Shown here: positions 16,294 to 25,532 of the stretch, in pieces | Layout of the letters: each line of letters begins with the position of its first letter | Position numbering within the stretch: position 1 is the first letter of the stretch | Assembly: GCA_014896235.1 (NCBI GenBank) | Contig: JADBKU010000013.1 | Coordinates: 32,002 to 96,001 of the forward strand | Origin: a bacterium | GTDB taxonomy: Bacteria > Desulfobacterota > Binatia > Binatales > Binataceae | Direction: 5' to 3' | DNA: 64,000 nucleotides | The notes under the pieces: generated by a model | The model's database searches: none | The model's input: the letters and a program-made list of their open reading frames with translations, nothing else | What the model was told of the DNA's origin: nothing | Translations under genes and position numbers: made by a program

Positions 16294-18015
16294 ATGCCTG
16301 ATTCGCGGCAGGAAGAATTTTTGAATCTGCCCTTCCAGGAGAAACTCGATTTTCTCTATGGATTGCCGGCGCGTCAGAAGCGCGACCTGATTTTATCGGC
16401 GCCTGAAGCCGAACGGTTGGTGCAATCGTTCGCGCCCGAGACGCTCTTCTACACGCTGAAAGAGATCGGCTCCGCCGACGCTGGCGATTTGCTGGGACTT
16501 TCGGCGCCGGAACAGGTCCGATGGCTCTTCGATCTCGACTGCTGGGACAAGGACCGGCCCAATCTGGCGCGCATGCGCGAATGGATCGAGGCGATGGCGG
16601 AAGCGGGCCGCAAGCGGCTTGCCGACGGCCTGATGGAGCTCGACCTTGAACTGGTTTCGCTGCTCTTGCGGCAATATATCCGCGTCCATCGGCTGGCCGA
16701 CCCGCAGGATTCGCCCGATTCGCCGTCGGACCGCTTCGTGCAATTCGACGAGCATTATCTGATCGAATTTATCCGCCACGATTCGATCCACGCCCATTTG
16801 CTCGAATTTATCGAAGAGGCATTCGAGCGGGACTACAATTATTTCGCCGCGCTAATGGAAGAAATTTACTGGGGCGTCGAGGCGGAACTGGAAGAGCAGG
16901 CGTATCAATTCCGCAGCGCGCGCCTTGCCGACCGTGGATTTCCGGATTACTTCGACGCGCAAGGCGTGTTCGCCTACCTGAATCCGCAGAATTTCGCGGC
17001 GCTGCGGGCGCAATACGCGCCGCCGATTCGCGACGCGCTGGAAGAAGCGGAACTGATATCGCCGGAACTGGCCCCCGCCCTGCTCGACTCCGAAAACTCG
17101 CTCTTCAACGCCGCGCTGACGGCGGGATTCGCGGCGCAGGGCCGGCGGCAGCTGCGCAGCGAGATGGCGGTCGTGACGAACCAGGTGCTGGTCGCGCGGT
17201 CGGTCGATTTCGGCGACCTGGAAGCGGTGCGTCTGGCGGTCGAGATGACGCACAACTACCTGAATCTCGGCCTCGAGCATCTGGCGGGCGGCGATCTGAA
17301 AAGCGCGATCGAACATCTGCGCGCAACCCATCTGCAACTGCTCTTTCGGCTCGGCGTGAGCCTGACGATCGATTTGCGCACGCGCGCCGAATCGATCGTG
17401 CGGCGTTTCGGATTGACGCCCGGCGCAGGCCGCGAGATTCCGTATCTTGATTCCCCATACCGCGAAGCGCTGGGCGGATTCCTCGAACGCCAGCCGCGCT
17501 TCTTCGGCGGTCTCGATCGCAACGGCGCGGTCGTGATGCGGGATTTCCGCACGATGCGCGACGTTCATTTGGGATACGCGCTTCTCGAACAACTTGACGC
17601 GGCGCCCGACCTCTTCCGCGGATTGTTCGGTCTCGACATCGCCGGCGCGGCTTTCCGCGCGCAGATCGCCGGCTACGAAATTCGCTTGAGCCAGATTTTA
17701 TTGACCGCGTTCGCACGCGCCATGATCGACGACCGGCTGGCGGTCGAACCGTTGGAGCCGAACCGGCTCGAGGAGGCGCGCCGCGCGATCTTGTCGCTGG
17801 AATCGCGTCCGGCCCGCTTGAGCGAAGCATTCCGCCGGCGGATAGACGACATCATGCGGGAACGGCTTGGCGACGACCTGCGGCGGCGCTCCGCGGACTA
17901 CGTGAATTCATGCCTCAACCTGCTCGAGGAGGATTTGGGCGGCATCGACCCCGCACGCCCGATCGATCCGCGATTTATCCGCAGCCTGCTGATTCGCCGC
18001 GAACCGGCGCATTGA
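16294..18015 (+). CDS. DUF6178 family protein
   Basis: Large all-helical cytosolic protein of 573 residues with no signal peptide or membrane helix. It opens FLNLPFQEKLDFLYGLPARQKRDLIL and contains LVQSFAPETLFYTLKEIG, LLGLSAPEQVRWLFDLDCWDKD and EWIEAMAEAG, the recurrent layout of the DUF6178 family, known mainly from deltaproteobacteria-like genomes and without assigned function. The FYTLKEIGSADAGDLLGL... stretch looks like a repeated helical hairpin module, similar in rhythm to tetratricopeptide-like scaffolds. It is preceded by GGAAGAG and converges with the BFN-PDZ lipoprotein gene 30 nt downstream. No operon partner is visible. Confidence 0.8.
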   Translation: MPDSRQEEFLNLPFQEKLDFLYGLPARQKRDLILSAPEAERLVQSFAPETLFYTLKEIGSADAGDLLGLSAPEQVRWLFDLDCWDKDRPNLARMREWIEAMAEAGRKRLADGLMELDLELVSLLLRQYIRVHRLADPQDSPDSPSDRFVQFDEHYLIEFIRHDSIHAHLLEFIEEAFERDYNYFAALMEEIYWGVEAELEEQAYQFRSARLADRGFPDYFDAQGVFAYLNPQNFAALRAQYAPPIRDALEEAELISPELAPALLDSENSLFNAALTAGFAAQGRRQLRSEMAVVTNQVLVARSVDFGDLEAVRLAVEMTHNYLNLGLEHLAGGDLKSAIEHLRATHLQLLFRLGVSLTIDLRTRAESIVRRFGLTPGAGREIPYLDSPYREALGGFLERQPRFFGGLDRNGAVVMRDFRTMRDVHLGYALLEQLDAAPDLFRGLFGLDIAGAAFRAQIAGYEIRLSQILLTAFARAMIDDRLAVEPLEPNRLEEARRAILSLESRPARLSEAFRRRIDDIMRERLGDDLRRRSADYVNSCLNLLEEDLGGIDPARPIDPRFIRSLLIRREPAH

Positions 18016-18045
18016 AAGGCGCCGCCGCGCGAATCAAGTGCGGCG

Positions 18046-18864
18046 TCAGTGCGCAGCCGCGGTTGTCGCCGCCGGCGCAAGCGTGATCGATATCGTGTGG
18101 CCGCCGCGCCTGACGCTCAGCACGAGCGGACGTTTGGCGCTCGCCGCAGCCTTGACAAAGTCATTCGTGGTCCTGATATAGCGTCCGTCAACCGCCGTGA
18201 CGATATCGCCGCGACGCAAACCGGATTGCGCCTGCACGGCTTCGAAATCGGCGACGACCACGCCCCTTCCCGGGGGCAGCGAAAAATACTCCGCCAGCTC
18301 CGGCGTAAGTTCCTGCACCGTGATACCGGCGGCGCGCGCCACCGCCGGACCGGTATTCGGAGCGCCCGCCTTCGCGCTCATCAGCGACGCTTTGACGTAA
18401 ATCGGCGCGCCCACGCCGAGCGCCAGCGCGATCGCGTCGCTCGGGCGGCTGTCGATCGGCTGACGTTGGCCGTCGAGATCGATCTCCGCGAAGTAGGTCT
18501 GATCGCGCAAACCGGTGATTTCGACCCGCTCGACGCGGACGCCAGCGCGCTCGACGACGGTTCGCAGAAGGTCGCTGGCAAGCGGCCGTTCGGGCTTCAA
18601 GCCGTGAAGCTCGAAGAGAATCTCGCGCGCTTCTTCGGGACCGATAACGATATCGAGGCTCCGATTCCCGCTCTGATCGATCAACGTCACGTAGTGCGAG
18701 CCCAAATCCTGATCGAAGCCGACGCGAGCGACCTTGACGGTCACCGCCCCGTTGACCGCGGGCCGGGTGGCCGCGTGGTCGCGTACGCATGAGAGCAATG
18801 CGCAGGAGGCCAGCAGAATCGCAGCGCTTATCGAAGCCAGAGTCTTGAACAACCGGGTCGGCAT
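18046..18864 (-). CDS. lipoprotein with bifunctional-nuclease (BFN/DUF151) and PDZ domains
   Basis: 272 residues. An N-terminal signal ends in a lipobox-like LLASC (Cys near residue 21; a second Cys follows in LLSC), so it is probably a membrane-anchored lipoprotein. Residues about 45-165 match the DUF151 fold: VTLIDQSGNRSLDIVIGPEEA, LASDLLRTVVE, and the hallmark IDSRPSDAIALALGVGAPIYV. Residues about 180-260 form a PDZ domain (GITVQEL, GVVVADFEA, GLRRGDIVTAVDGRYIRTTNDFVKA). BFN proteins are usually described as cytosolic nucleases or stand-alone domains; export plus PDZ suggests an envelope role such as protein or peptide binding. Whether nuclease activity exists is unknown. Promoter and regulation are not visible. 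Confidence 0.82.
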   Translation of the reverse strand: MPTRLFKTLASISAAILLASCALLSCVRDHAATRPAVNGAVTVKVARVGFDQDLGSHYVTLIDQSGNRSLDIVIGPEEAREILFELHGLKPERPLASDLLRTVVERAGVRVERVEITGLRDQTYFAEIDLDGQRQPIDSRPSDAIALALGVGAPIYVKASLMSAKAGAPNTGPAVARAAGITVQELTPELAEYFSLPPGRGVVVADFEAVQAQSGLRRGDIVTAVDGRYIRTTNDFVKAAASAKRPLVLSVRRGGHTISITLAPAATTAAAH

Positions 18865-18926
18865 CGCATTCTCGTCAAAACCTTACGCGCGCTATGCCAA
18901 TAACGCCAAGCATATAATGCTTCAGC

Positions 18927-19529
18927 TTAATCGGGCGCGGGCTGAAATCCGGTTGCGACGAGATAAATTTCGGCTGAACCGGGACGGCTTGCGCGCGGCC
19001 GGGCAAGTTCAACACTCGCGAACCTCCGGCGGAAGCTCGCGGCGACTTCGCCAAACGCAGCGCCCATGAATGCCTTCGCCACCATCGCGCCGCCCGGTTT
19101 CAGCGCAGTATGGGCGAATTCGAGCGCGACATTGAGCAGCTCGGCCGAACGCGCCTGGTCGCGGTCGGCGATTCCGGTCAATTTCGGCGAAACATCGGAC
19201 GTGATTAGATCGGCCTGACCGCCCAGACGCGCGACCGCTTCGGCGCGGACCGCCGGATCGACCAGATCTCCGGTCAGCGTAATCACGTTGGGCGACGCGG
19301 CTCGTGTCGGAGAGAGATCGATTCCGACCACGAGACCGTGGGAACCAACCGCCGCGCCCAGCACCGCCAGCCATCCGCCAGGAGCGCATCCCAGATCGAT
19401 CACGCGGGCGCCGGGCCGAACCAGGCGATGGCGCGCAAGCAATTCGTCCAGTTTGAACGCGGCGCGCGACGGCAGACCGCGATCGCGCGCGCGCCAGTAG
19501 TAGCTGTCGCGTGGTTGATAGCGCGCCAT
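18927..19529 (-). CDS. rlmE: 23S rRNA (uridine-2'-O) methyltransferase RlmE/FtsJ
   Basis: SAM-dependent 2'-O-methyltransferase modifying the large-subunit rRNA A-loop. 200 residues. Seen: the N-terminal basic SYYWRARDRGLPSRAAFKLDELL (catalytic Lys of the K-D-K-E tetrad), the SAM site VIDLGCAPGGWLAVL, DLITSDVSPKLTG (catalytic Asp), GAMVAKAFMG (Lys) and SRPGSAEIYLVATGF (Glu), the closing signature of FtsJ. The order and spacing fit RlmE. It lies between the lipoprotein gene (same strand, 62 nt downstream) and the divergent pcrA (142 nt away). Confidence 0.93.
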   Translation of the reverse strand: MARYQPRDSYYWRARDRGLPSRAAFKLDELLARHRLVRPGARVIDLGCAPGGWLAVLGAAVGSHGLVVGIDLSPTRAASPNVITLTGDLVDPAVRAEAVARLGGQADLITSDVSPKLTGIADRDQARSAELLNVALEFAHTALKPGGAMVAKAFMGAAFGEVAASFRRRFASVELARPRASRPGSAEIYLVATGFQPAPD

Positions 19530-19671
19530 CAGCCGGCCGCTCCTCGCCCACCGATCGCGACGTTTTCAGCCGTTCCGCGCTCGCCGATCGCGCTGCGGAC
19601 TTTTCGCGACCGCGTGAAGCCGGTATCCTTCGTTCGTTCAGCAGGTTTCATCCGTCTCCCAGCTTATCTCA

Positions 19672-21864
19672 ATGCCAGTCCTGAAGCTCGACAACCTGAA
19701 TTCCGTCCAGCGCGACGCGGTGCTTGCGCCGGACGGTCCGATTCTGATTCTGGCTGGCGCAGGCTCCGGCAAGACGCGCGTCCTGACCTACCGGATCGCG
19801 CACTTGATCGCGGAGCGCGGCGTCGCGCCCGACCGTATCATGGCGGTGACTTTCACCAACAAGGCCGCAGGCGAGATGCGCGAGCGGGTCGCGGCGCTGA
19901 CCGGAACGGGATCGCGGATGCCGTTCGTGAGCACGTTCCATTCCGCGTGCGCGCGAATATTGCGGGTCGAGGCGGATTCGCTCGGCAAGGGCTTCGACCG
20001 CAATTTCACGATTCTCGACGACGGCGACACGCTGGCGGTGATCCGACGCGTGCTTGAGGAGGCCCAGCTTGCCGATTCGCCGCCGCCCGAACTCATGCGC
20101 GCGCGCATCGATCAGGCGAAAAACGAGGCGATGACGCCGGCCGCGATGGCCGAGAGCGCGGCCGACGGCCGCGATCGCGCGATTGCGCAGATTTACGCCC
20201 TTTACGAGGAGCGGCTCGCCGCGATGAACGCGATCGATTTCGGCGGCCTGCTGCTGCGCGCGTACGAGACGCTGCGCAACAACCCCGCCGCGCTCGAACG
20301 ATGGCGCCGCCGGGCTGAGCATCTGCTGGTCGACGAATATCAGGACACCAACCGCGTCCAATATCTGCTGGTCGGATTATTGGCCGCGGCGACCGGCAAC
20401 CTTTGCGTGGTCGGCGACGAAGACCAATCGATCTATCGATGGCGCGGCGCGGACATCCGCAACATCCTGGATTTCGAACGCGACTATCCGAACGCGCAAA
20501 TTTTCAAGCTGGAGCAGAATTACCGCTCGACCAAGACGATTCTGGCCGCGGCCGACACGGTGATTCAGAACAATCGCGAGCGCAAGGCCAAGCGCCTCTG
20601 GACCGAAAACGCCGCCGGCGAGCCGGTCACGTATTACACCGGCCTGACCGAGCGCGACGAGGCGGATTTCATCGCGCGCGAGATCGCGCGCCTCATCGGC
20701 GCGGGCGCGGCGCGGCCATCCGAAATCGTGGTTTTCTATCGGGTGAACGCGCAGTCACGAGTGATCGAAGAGGCCTTGGTGCGCCGCCGGCTTCCCTATT
20801 ACATCGTCGGCGGCCTGCGCTTCTACGATCAGCGGGAAATCAAGGATTTACTGGCGTATTTGCGCGTGATTCTGAATCCTGCGGACGCGATCAGCCTGGA
20901 ACGGATGGTCGGCGCGCCGACACGCGGCATCGGCGCGAGAACCCTCGAAGCGGTCAACGCGATCGCGGAGCGGGAATCGATTCCGGCGTTTGAAGCGCTC
21001 GGCCGGCTGGAGGGCCAGTCCAATGTCGCGCTTCGCATCGCCAAGGCCGCCAGCGAGCTTTATTCATGGATGCGTGATTTAATCGGCCGCGCCCCGGAAA
21101 GCGGCGTCCGCGCGCTGCTGGATCGAGTGATCGAGCGCAGCGGCTTCGCCGCGCATCTTGACGGCATGTTAGACGGCGCCGCGCGGCGGCAAAACGTCGC
21201 GGAGCTGCTCGCCGCCGCCGGCGCTTTCGACGCCGAGCACGGGCCGGGCGGTCTCGGCGAATTCCTCGAACGAATCGCGCTCGTCAACGACTCCGATCAG
21301 ATTAAGGACGCGGGCGGGCGCGTCGCGCTGATGACGCTCCACACTTCCAAAGGCCTTGAATATCCGGTCGTGTTCATCGCGGGAATGGAGGAGGGACTGT
21401 TTCCGCACATGCGTTCGCAAGAATCCGAGCGCGAAATCGAAGAAGAACGGCGGCTCTGCTACGTCGGCATGACCCGCGCGCAACGCCTGCTTTATTTGAG
21501 CAACACGCTTTCGCGCGAATTGTACGGCAACCGGCAGGAGGCGCGGCCGTCGCGCTTTCTGGCCGAAATCGATTCGGGCCTGTTGCGTCGGATCGCACCC
21601 GAAAACGGCGCGCAGCCGGTGCTGCGGGCGCCCTCGCGCGAACCGTACGTCGATTACACCGACACGCAGATTTCGGACGATGACGGCGGGGGCGAGCCGC
21701 AAATCGCGGTCGGCGCCCGCGTGCAGCATCAGACCTTCGGACGGGGCGTGATCCGCCGGCGCGAAGGGCGCGGCGACGGAGCCAAGGTGTGGGTCAATTT
21801 CGATCGGGTCGGATTGAAGCTGCTGGTGCTCAAATTCGCGAACTTGCGGCCCGTTGCCGACTAA
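19672..21864 (+). CDS. pcrA: UvrD/PcrA-type superfamily 1 DNA helicase
   Basis: ATP-dependent 3'-5' helicase for excision repair and clearance of replication blocks. 730 residues with all SF1A motifs in order: Walker A ILAGAGSGKTRVL, Ia TFTNKAAGEM, II LLVDEYQDTN, III GDEDQSIYRWRGAD, IV LEQNYRS, V MTLHTSKGLEYPVVFIAG and VI CYVGMTRAQ. The C-terminal tail (GARVQHQTFGRGVIRR, VWVNFDRVGLKLLVLKFANLRPV) is the Tudor-like domain of PcrA/UvrD that contacts RNA polymerase. The start at 19672 is the natural family start (LNSVQRDAV follows). Slight overlap with other frames only; 89 nt precede the L,D-transpeptidase start. Confidence 0.95.
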   Translation: MPVLKLDNLNSVQRDAVLAPDGPILILAGAGSGKTRVLTYRIAHLIAERGVAPDRIMAVTFTNKAAGEMRERVAALTGTGSRMPFVSTFHSACARILRVEADSLGKGFDRNFTILDDGDTLAVIRRVLEEAQLADSPPPELMRARIDQAKNEAMTPAAMAESAADGRDRAIAQIYALYEERLAAMNAIDFGGLLLRAYETLRNNPAALERWRRRAEHLLVDEYQDTNRVQYLLVGLLAAATGNLCVVGDEDQSIYRWRGADIRNILDFERDYPNAQIFKLEQNYRSTKTILAAADTVIQNNRERKAKRLWTENAAGEPVTYYTGLTERDEADFIAREIARLIGAGAARPSEIVVFYRVNAQSRVIEEALVRRRLPYYIVGGLRFYDQREIKDLLAYLRVILNPADAISLERMVGAPTRGIGARTLEAVNAIAERESIPAFEALGRLEGQSNVALRIAKAASELYSWMRDLIGRAPESGVRALLDRVIERSGFAAHLDGMLDGAARRQNVAELLAAAGAFDAEHGPGGLGEFLERIALVNDSDQIKDAGGRVALMTLHTSKGLEYPVVFIAGMEEGLFPHMRSQESEREIEEERRLCYVGMTRAQRLLYLSNTLSRELYGNRQEARPSRFLAEIDSGLLRRIAPENGAQPVLRAPSREPYVDYTDTQISDDDGGGEPQIAVGARVQHQTFGRGVIRRREGRGDGAKVWVNFDRVGLKLLVLKFANLRPVAD

Positions 21865-21953
21865 CCGCGCATCCCCTAGAATTTCCGCAGCGGCGGACGT
21901 TCCTCCGCAAGAGCCGCGCCCGCGAGCGCGCGCAACAAGTCAGCGTGAATTCC

Positions 21954-23144
21954 ATGGCCAAAAAACCGTTCGTCTGGGTGGCGGCGTTGATCGTGGCGGT
22001 GGCGACGGTTTATGCCGTTCCGGCTTCGGCTCATGACTGGAAAAATACCGACTTCGCCAACCGGCCGCTTTACGCATATCCGCTGCCTGAAGGGCGCGAC
22101 GATATCATCGGCACGCTCACGACTTACAAAATCCAGCCCGGCGACACCCTGCTCGACGTCGGCCGCTGGTTCGGATTGAGCGCCAAGGAAATCTCGGACG
22201 CCAATCATCATATGGATTGGTGGCTGCCGCCGCCCGGCGCAACCATAATTTTGCCGACCGAACATATTCTGCCGGCGGCGCCGCACAATGGGATTATCAT
22301 GAATATTCCCGAGATGCGGCTGTACTATTACTATCCGTCGTCGACTTACCGCCGGCGGCACGGAAAGACCGAACTCGTTCCAGCCTCGTTCAGCGCGGCG
22401 CGCGTGGTCTATACGTTCCCGGTCGGCCTAGGCCGTTACGATTGGAAAACGCCGATCGGAAAATGGACCGTAACCGCCAAAGTCAAAGATCCCGCCTGGG
22501 TGCTTCCGGAGGACATCTACGAAGAACACCTGGAACGCGACGGCGAGGCCGAGCACATGATCCCGGGCGGCGACCCCGACAATCCCCTCGGCCACTATAA
22601 ACTCGATCTGAGCATTCCGGAGTACGGCTTGCACGGCACGAATGTGCCGTGGGGCGTCGGGATGACCGTCAGCCACGGATGCGTCCGTTTGTATCCGGAA
22701 GACATCGACCGGCTCTTCCACAAAGTGCCGGTCGGCACACCGGGCGAGTTCGTTTACGAGCCGGTGAAATTTGGATGGCGCGGCGGGGCGATATACGTCG
22801 AGGTACACGAAGACCTGTACGGAAAATATCCGGCGCTCTGGAGCTACGCCCAGCAACTCGCGCGCGCGCGCGGCCTGACCGACGATATCGATATGGACAA
22901 GCTCGAAAAAGCAGTCGAGGCGAAGTCCGGCGTGCCAACCTACGTGGGACTGGGTGCGGAGCCTTCGCCCTCCACGATCAGCGCGCCGCCGGTGAACCCC
23001 GGCTGGGAGTCCGCCAGCGCCCCGGCCGTCGGGCCCTCGGCCGGTTCGGAAACCGGCAGTGAATCGGCCAGCTCAGGGGCCGAAAGCGAACCGGATCCAG
23101 CCAGTTCCGCTGACGGCGCGTGGACGCGGTTGAGCGCGCCGTGA
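21954..23144 (+). CDS. LysM-containing L,D-transpeptidase (YkuD/ErfK family)
   Basis: Secreted peptidoglycan cross-linking or protein-anchoring enzyme, 396 residues from the chosen ATG. Signal peptide: MAKKPFVWVAALIVAVATV... ending ASA near residue 26. A LysM-like module follows (YKIQPGDTLLDVGRWFGLSAKEISDAN, ... GATIILPTEHILP), then the YkuD catalytic domain with the active-site motif SHGCVRLYPEDIDRLF (nucleophile Cys). The last ~60 residues are Ser/Glu/Ala/Pro-rich and probably unstructured. The longer open frame from 21789 lies over the pcrA 3' end and lacks a signal, so the ATG at 21954 is preferred. Regulation not visible. Confidence 0.93.
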   Translation: MAKKPFVWVAALIVAVATVYAVPASAHDWKNTDFANRPLYAYPLPEGRDDIIGTLTTYKIQPGDTLLDVGRWFGLSAKEISDANHHMDWWLPPPGATIILPTEHILPAAPHNGIIMNIPEMRLYYYYPSSTYRRRHGKTELVPASFSAARVVYTFPVGLGRYDWKTPIGKWTVTAKVKDPAWVLPEDIYEEHLERDGEAEHMIPGGDPDNPLGHYKLDLSIPEYGLHGTNVPWGVGMTVSHGCVRLYPEDIDRLFHKVPVGTPGEFVYEPVKFGWRGGAIYVEVHEDLYGKYPALWSYAQQLARARGLTDDIDMDKLEKAVEAKSGVPTYVGLGAEPSPSTISAPPVNPGWESASAPAVGPSAGSETGSESASSGAESEPDPASSADGAWTRLSAP

Positions 23145-23258
23145 CCGCTTCCAATTGCCCACGCATTAGAACGATTGCAACCGCGCTTCGGCCTGATCAG
23201 AGCCACGCGCGCGGCGGTTTCTTCACACGTCCGATTACAGGCCTTCTGGATTGAGAGC

Positions 23259-24440
23259 ATGCGGCAAGTTCCCTTTCACCGGCCCGCGATTGGCCCGGAC
23301 GAAGAGCGCGAAGTTATCGCCGCGCTGCGTTCCGGATGGATCACCACCGGCCCGCGAACCAAACAGTTCGAGCGCGAATTCGCGCAGTATGTCGGCGCGC
23401 GCAACGCGCTTGCGGTCGCGCATTGCACCGGCGCGTTGCATCTGGCCCTGTTCGCGATCGGAATCGGCCCGGGCGACGCCGTAATCACGACCCCGTTCAC
23501 GTTCACGGCCACCGCCGAAGTGATGGGCTATCTCGGCGCGCGTCCCGTATTCGTCGATATCGAACCTGACACCTTCAATATCGATCCCGACAAAATTGAA
23601 CAGGCGCTGAACGCCGACGGCGCGCGGGACGTGCGCGCGATCATGCCGGTGCATTTCGCCGGCCAGGCCTGCGACATGGATCGCATTCTCGCGATCGCGC
23701 GCAAACGCGGCCTGCGCGTCATCGAAGACGCCGCGCACGCTGTCGGCTCGGCCCGGACGCTCGACGGACGGGGAATGACGCGGGTCGGCACGATCGGCGA
23801 TCTGAGCTGCTTCAGCTTCTACGCGACCAAGAACATCACCAGCGCCGAAGGCGGGATGATCACCACCGAAGACGACGCGCTCGCGGCCAAGATCGCCGTG
23901 GCCAGTCTGCACGGGATGGATCGCGACGCGTGGAAACGCTACGACTCGAGCGGTTCATGGTATTACGAAATTCATGACGTCGGCTTCAAATACAATCTCT
24001 CCGACGTTCATTCCGCCATCGGTCTCGCCCAGTTGCGCCGCGTCGAAGAGCTTACGCGCCGCCGCCGGGCGATCGCCGCAAAGTATAACGCGGCGTTCGC
24101 CGGCGAACCGGGCCTGCAGGTTCCCGCCGTCGAAGCGGGCGTCGAACATGCGTGGCATCTGTACGTGATGCGGCTGCGGAGCGAGGCGCTCAAAATCGAT
24201 CGCAACCATTTTATCGAAATCCTGCGCGAACGCGGCGTCGGCGTCTCCGTTCACTGCATTCCGTTGAACACGATGCATTACTACCAGCGGCGCTACGGCT
24301 ATCGCGCGGGACAGTTTCCGGTCGCGGAGGACGTATACAGCCGCTGCCTGTCGCTGCCGATCTTCCCGGCGATGAGCGACGAGGATGTCGCCTACGTGAT
24401 CGAAACGGTGCGCGCGATCGCGCGTGAAAACCGGCGCTGA
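23259..24440 (+). CDS. DegT/DnrJ/EryC1/StrS family PLP aminotransferase
   Basis: Nucleotide-sugar aminotransferase of 393 residues. Family landmarks: MRQVPFHRPAIGPDEEREV, SGWITTGPRTKQFE, TPFTFTATAEV, PVHFAGQACDMD, VIEDAAHAVGS, and the PLP Schiff-base lysine in SFYATKNITSAEGGM. The C-terminal GVSVHCIPLNTMHYYQRRYGY and SLPIFPAMSD segments resemble ArnB/PseC-like members, which aminate 4-keto sugars. The chosen ATG gives the canonical start; the frame opens at 23175. It sits 78 nt upstream of a UDP-glucuronate decarboxylase on the same strand, so together they likely supply an amino- or pentose-sugar nucleotide for the cell surface. Exact substrate unknown. Confidence 0.9.
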   Translation: MRQVPFHRPAIGPDEEREVIAALRSGWITTGPRTKQFEREFAQYVGARNALAVAHCTGALHLALFAIGIGPGDAVITTPFTFTATAEVMGYLGARPVFVDIEPDTFNIDPDKIEQALNADGARDVRAIMPVHFAGQACDMDRILAIARKRGLRVIEDAAHAVGSARTLDGRGMTRVGTIGDLSCFSFYATKNITSAEGGMITTEDDALAAKIAVASLHGMDRDAWKRYDSSGSWYYEIHDVGFKYNLSDVHSAIGLAQLRRVEELTRRRRAIAAKYNAAFAGEPGLQVPAVEAGVEHAWHLYVMRLRSEALKIDRNHFIEILRERGVGVSVHCIPLNTMHYYQRRYGYRAGQFPVAEDVYSRCLSLPIFPAMSDEDVAYVIETVRAIARENRR

Positions 24441-24518
24441 AGCGTGACGCCAGACGCATCATGATTGCGCCGCGCCGCACAATGCGATCGCCTCGAATCA
24501 CGCGGAAGGACGGGTAAC

Positions 24519-25463
24519 GTGCGAACGTTGGTCACCGGCGGCGCAGGCTTTCTCGGCTCGCATCTTTGCGAGCGTTTGCTTAACGACGGTCACGAAGTCA
24601 TCTGCCTCGACAATTTTTTCAGCGGCAAGCGCGCCAACGTTCGCCACCTGATCGGCAATCGGAATTTCGAGATCATCCGCCACGACATCGTCGAGCCGAT
24701 CCTGCTCGAAGTCGATCGCATCTTCCATCTCGCGTGCCCGGCTTCGCCGGTGCATTATCAGTACAATCCGGTCAAAACGATAAAAACCAGCGTGATGGGC
24801 TCGATCAACATGCTTGGCCTGGCCAAGCGGGTCCACGCGCGCATCCTGCTGACCTCGACCAGCGAGGTATACGGCGACCCCGAGCAGCATCCGCAGACCG
24901 AAAGCTATTGGGGCCACGTCAATCCGATCGGCGTGCGTTCATGCTACGACGAAGGCAAGCGCGTCGCCGAATGCCTGATGATGGACTATCACCGGCAGAA
25001 CAATGTCGATGTCAAGATTGTCCGGATTTTCAATACGTACGGTCCGCGGATGGCGATTAACGACGGCCGCGTCGTCTCAAACTTTTGCGTCGCGGCCCTC
25101 AAAGGCGAAAAACTGCCGATTTACGGCGACGGCCGGCAGACCCGCTCCTTCGCGTTCGTCTCGGACATCATCGACGCTATCGTGCGCATGATGAACAGCG
25201 AGAACGGTTTCACGGGCCCCGTGAATATCGGCAATCCCGACGAGTTCACGATCCTCGATCTGGCGAAGCTGGCCATGGAATTTGCTGGCGGCGCGTCCGG
25301 CATCGAGTTTCATCCGGCGCGTCCCGACGATCCGATCCGGCGCCGCCCGGACATCTCGCTCGCGCGGCGGGTCCTGGGATGGGAACCGCGCACCAGCTTG
25401 CGCGAAGGACTTGCGATCACGATGGACCATTTCCGGCGCGAACTCGAACTCGCCGGCGGCTGA
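24519..25463 (+). CDS. uxs: UDP-glucuronate decarboxylase (UDP-xylose synthase type)
   Basis: Extended SDR converting UDP-glucuronate to UDP-xylose via a 4-keto intermediate. 314 residues from the GTG at 24519, which has GGAAGGA upstream; the frame opens at 24465. Seen: NAD-binding [60 protein letters not shown], the catalytic Tyr/Lys in RSCYDEGKR and [26 protein letters not shown] and [12 protein letters not shown]. The PASPxHYQxNPxKT segment is specific to UXS. Linked to the upstream DegT aminotransferase and followed by an SDR after 69 nt. Confidence 0.93.
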   Translation: MRTLVTGGAGFLGSHLCERLLNDGHEVICLDNFFSGKRANVRHLIGNRNFEIIRHDIVEPILLEVDRIFHLACPASPVHYQYNPVKTIKTSVMGSINMLGLAKRVHARILLTSTSEVYGDPEQHPQTESYWGHVNPIGVRSCYDEGKRVAECLMMDYHRQNNVDVKIVRIFNTYGPRMAINDGRVVSNFCVAALKGEKLPIYGDGRQTRSFAFVSDIIDAIVRMMNSENGFTGPVNIGNPDEFTILDLAKLAMEFAGGASGIEFHPARPDDPIRRRPDISLARRVLGWEPRTSLREGLAITMDHFRRELELAGG

Positions 25464-25532
25464 GCGGCCGCCCGGCGCATCCAACCCGCCGGCATTAATT
25501 CGATCGACGGATAAACGGAGAGCCAAACCAGC

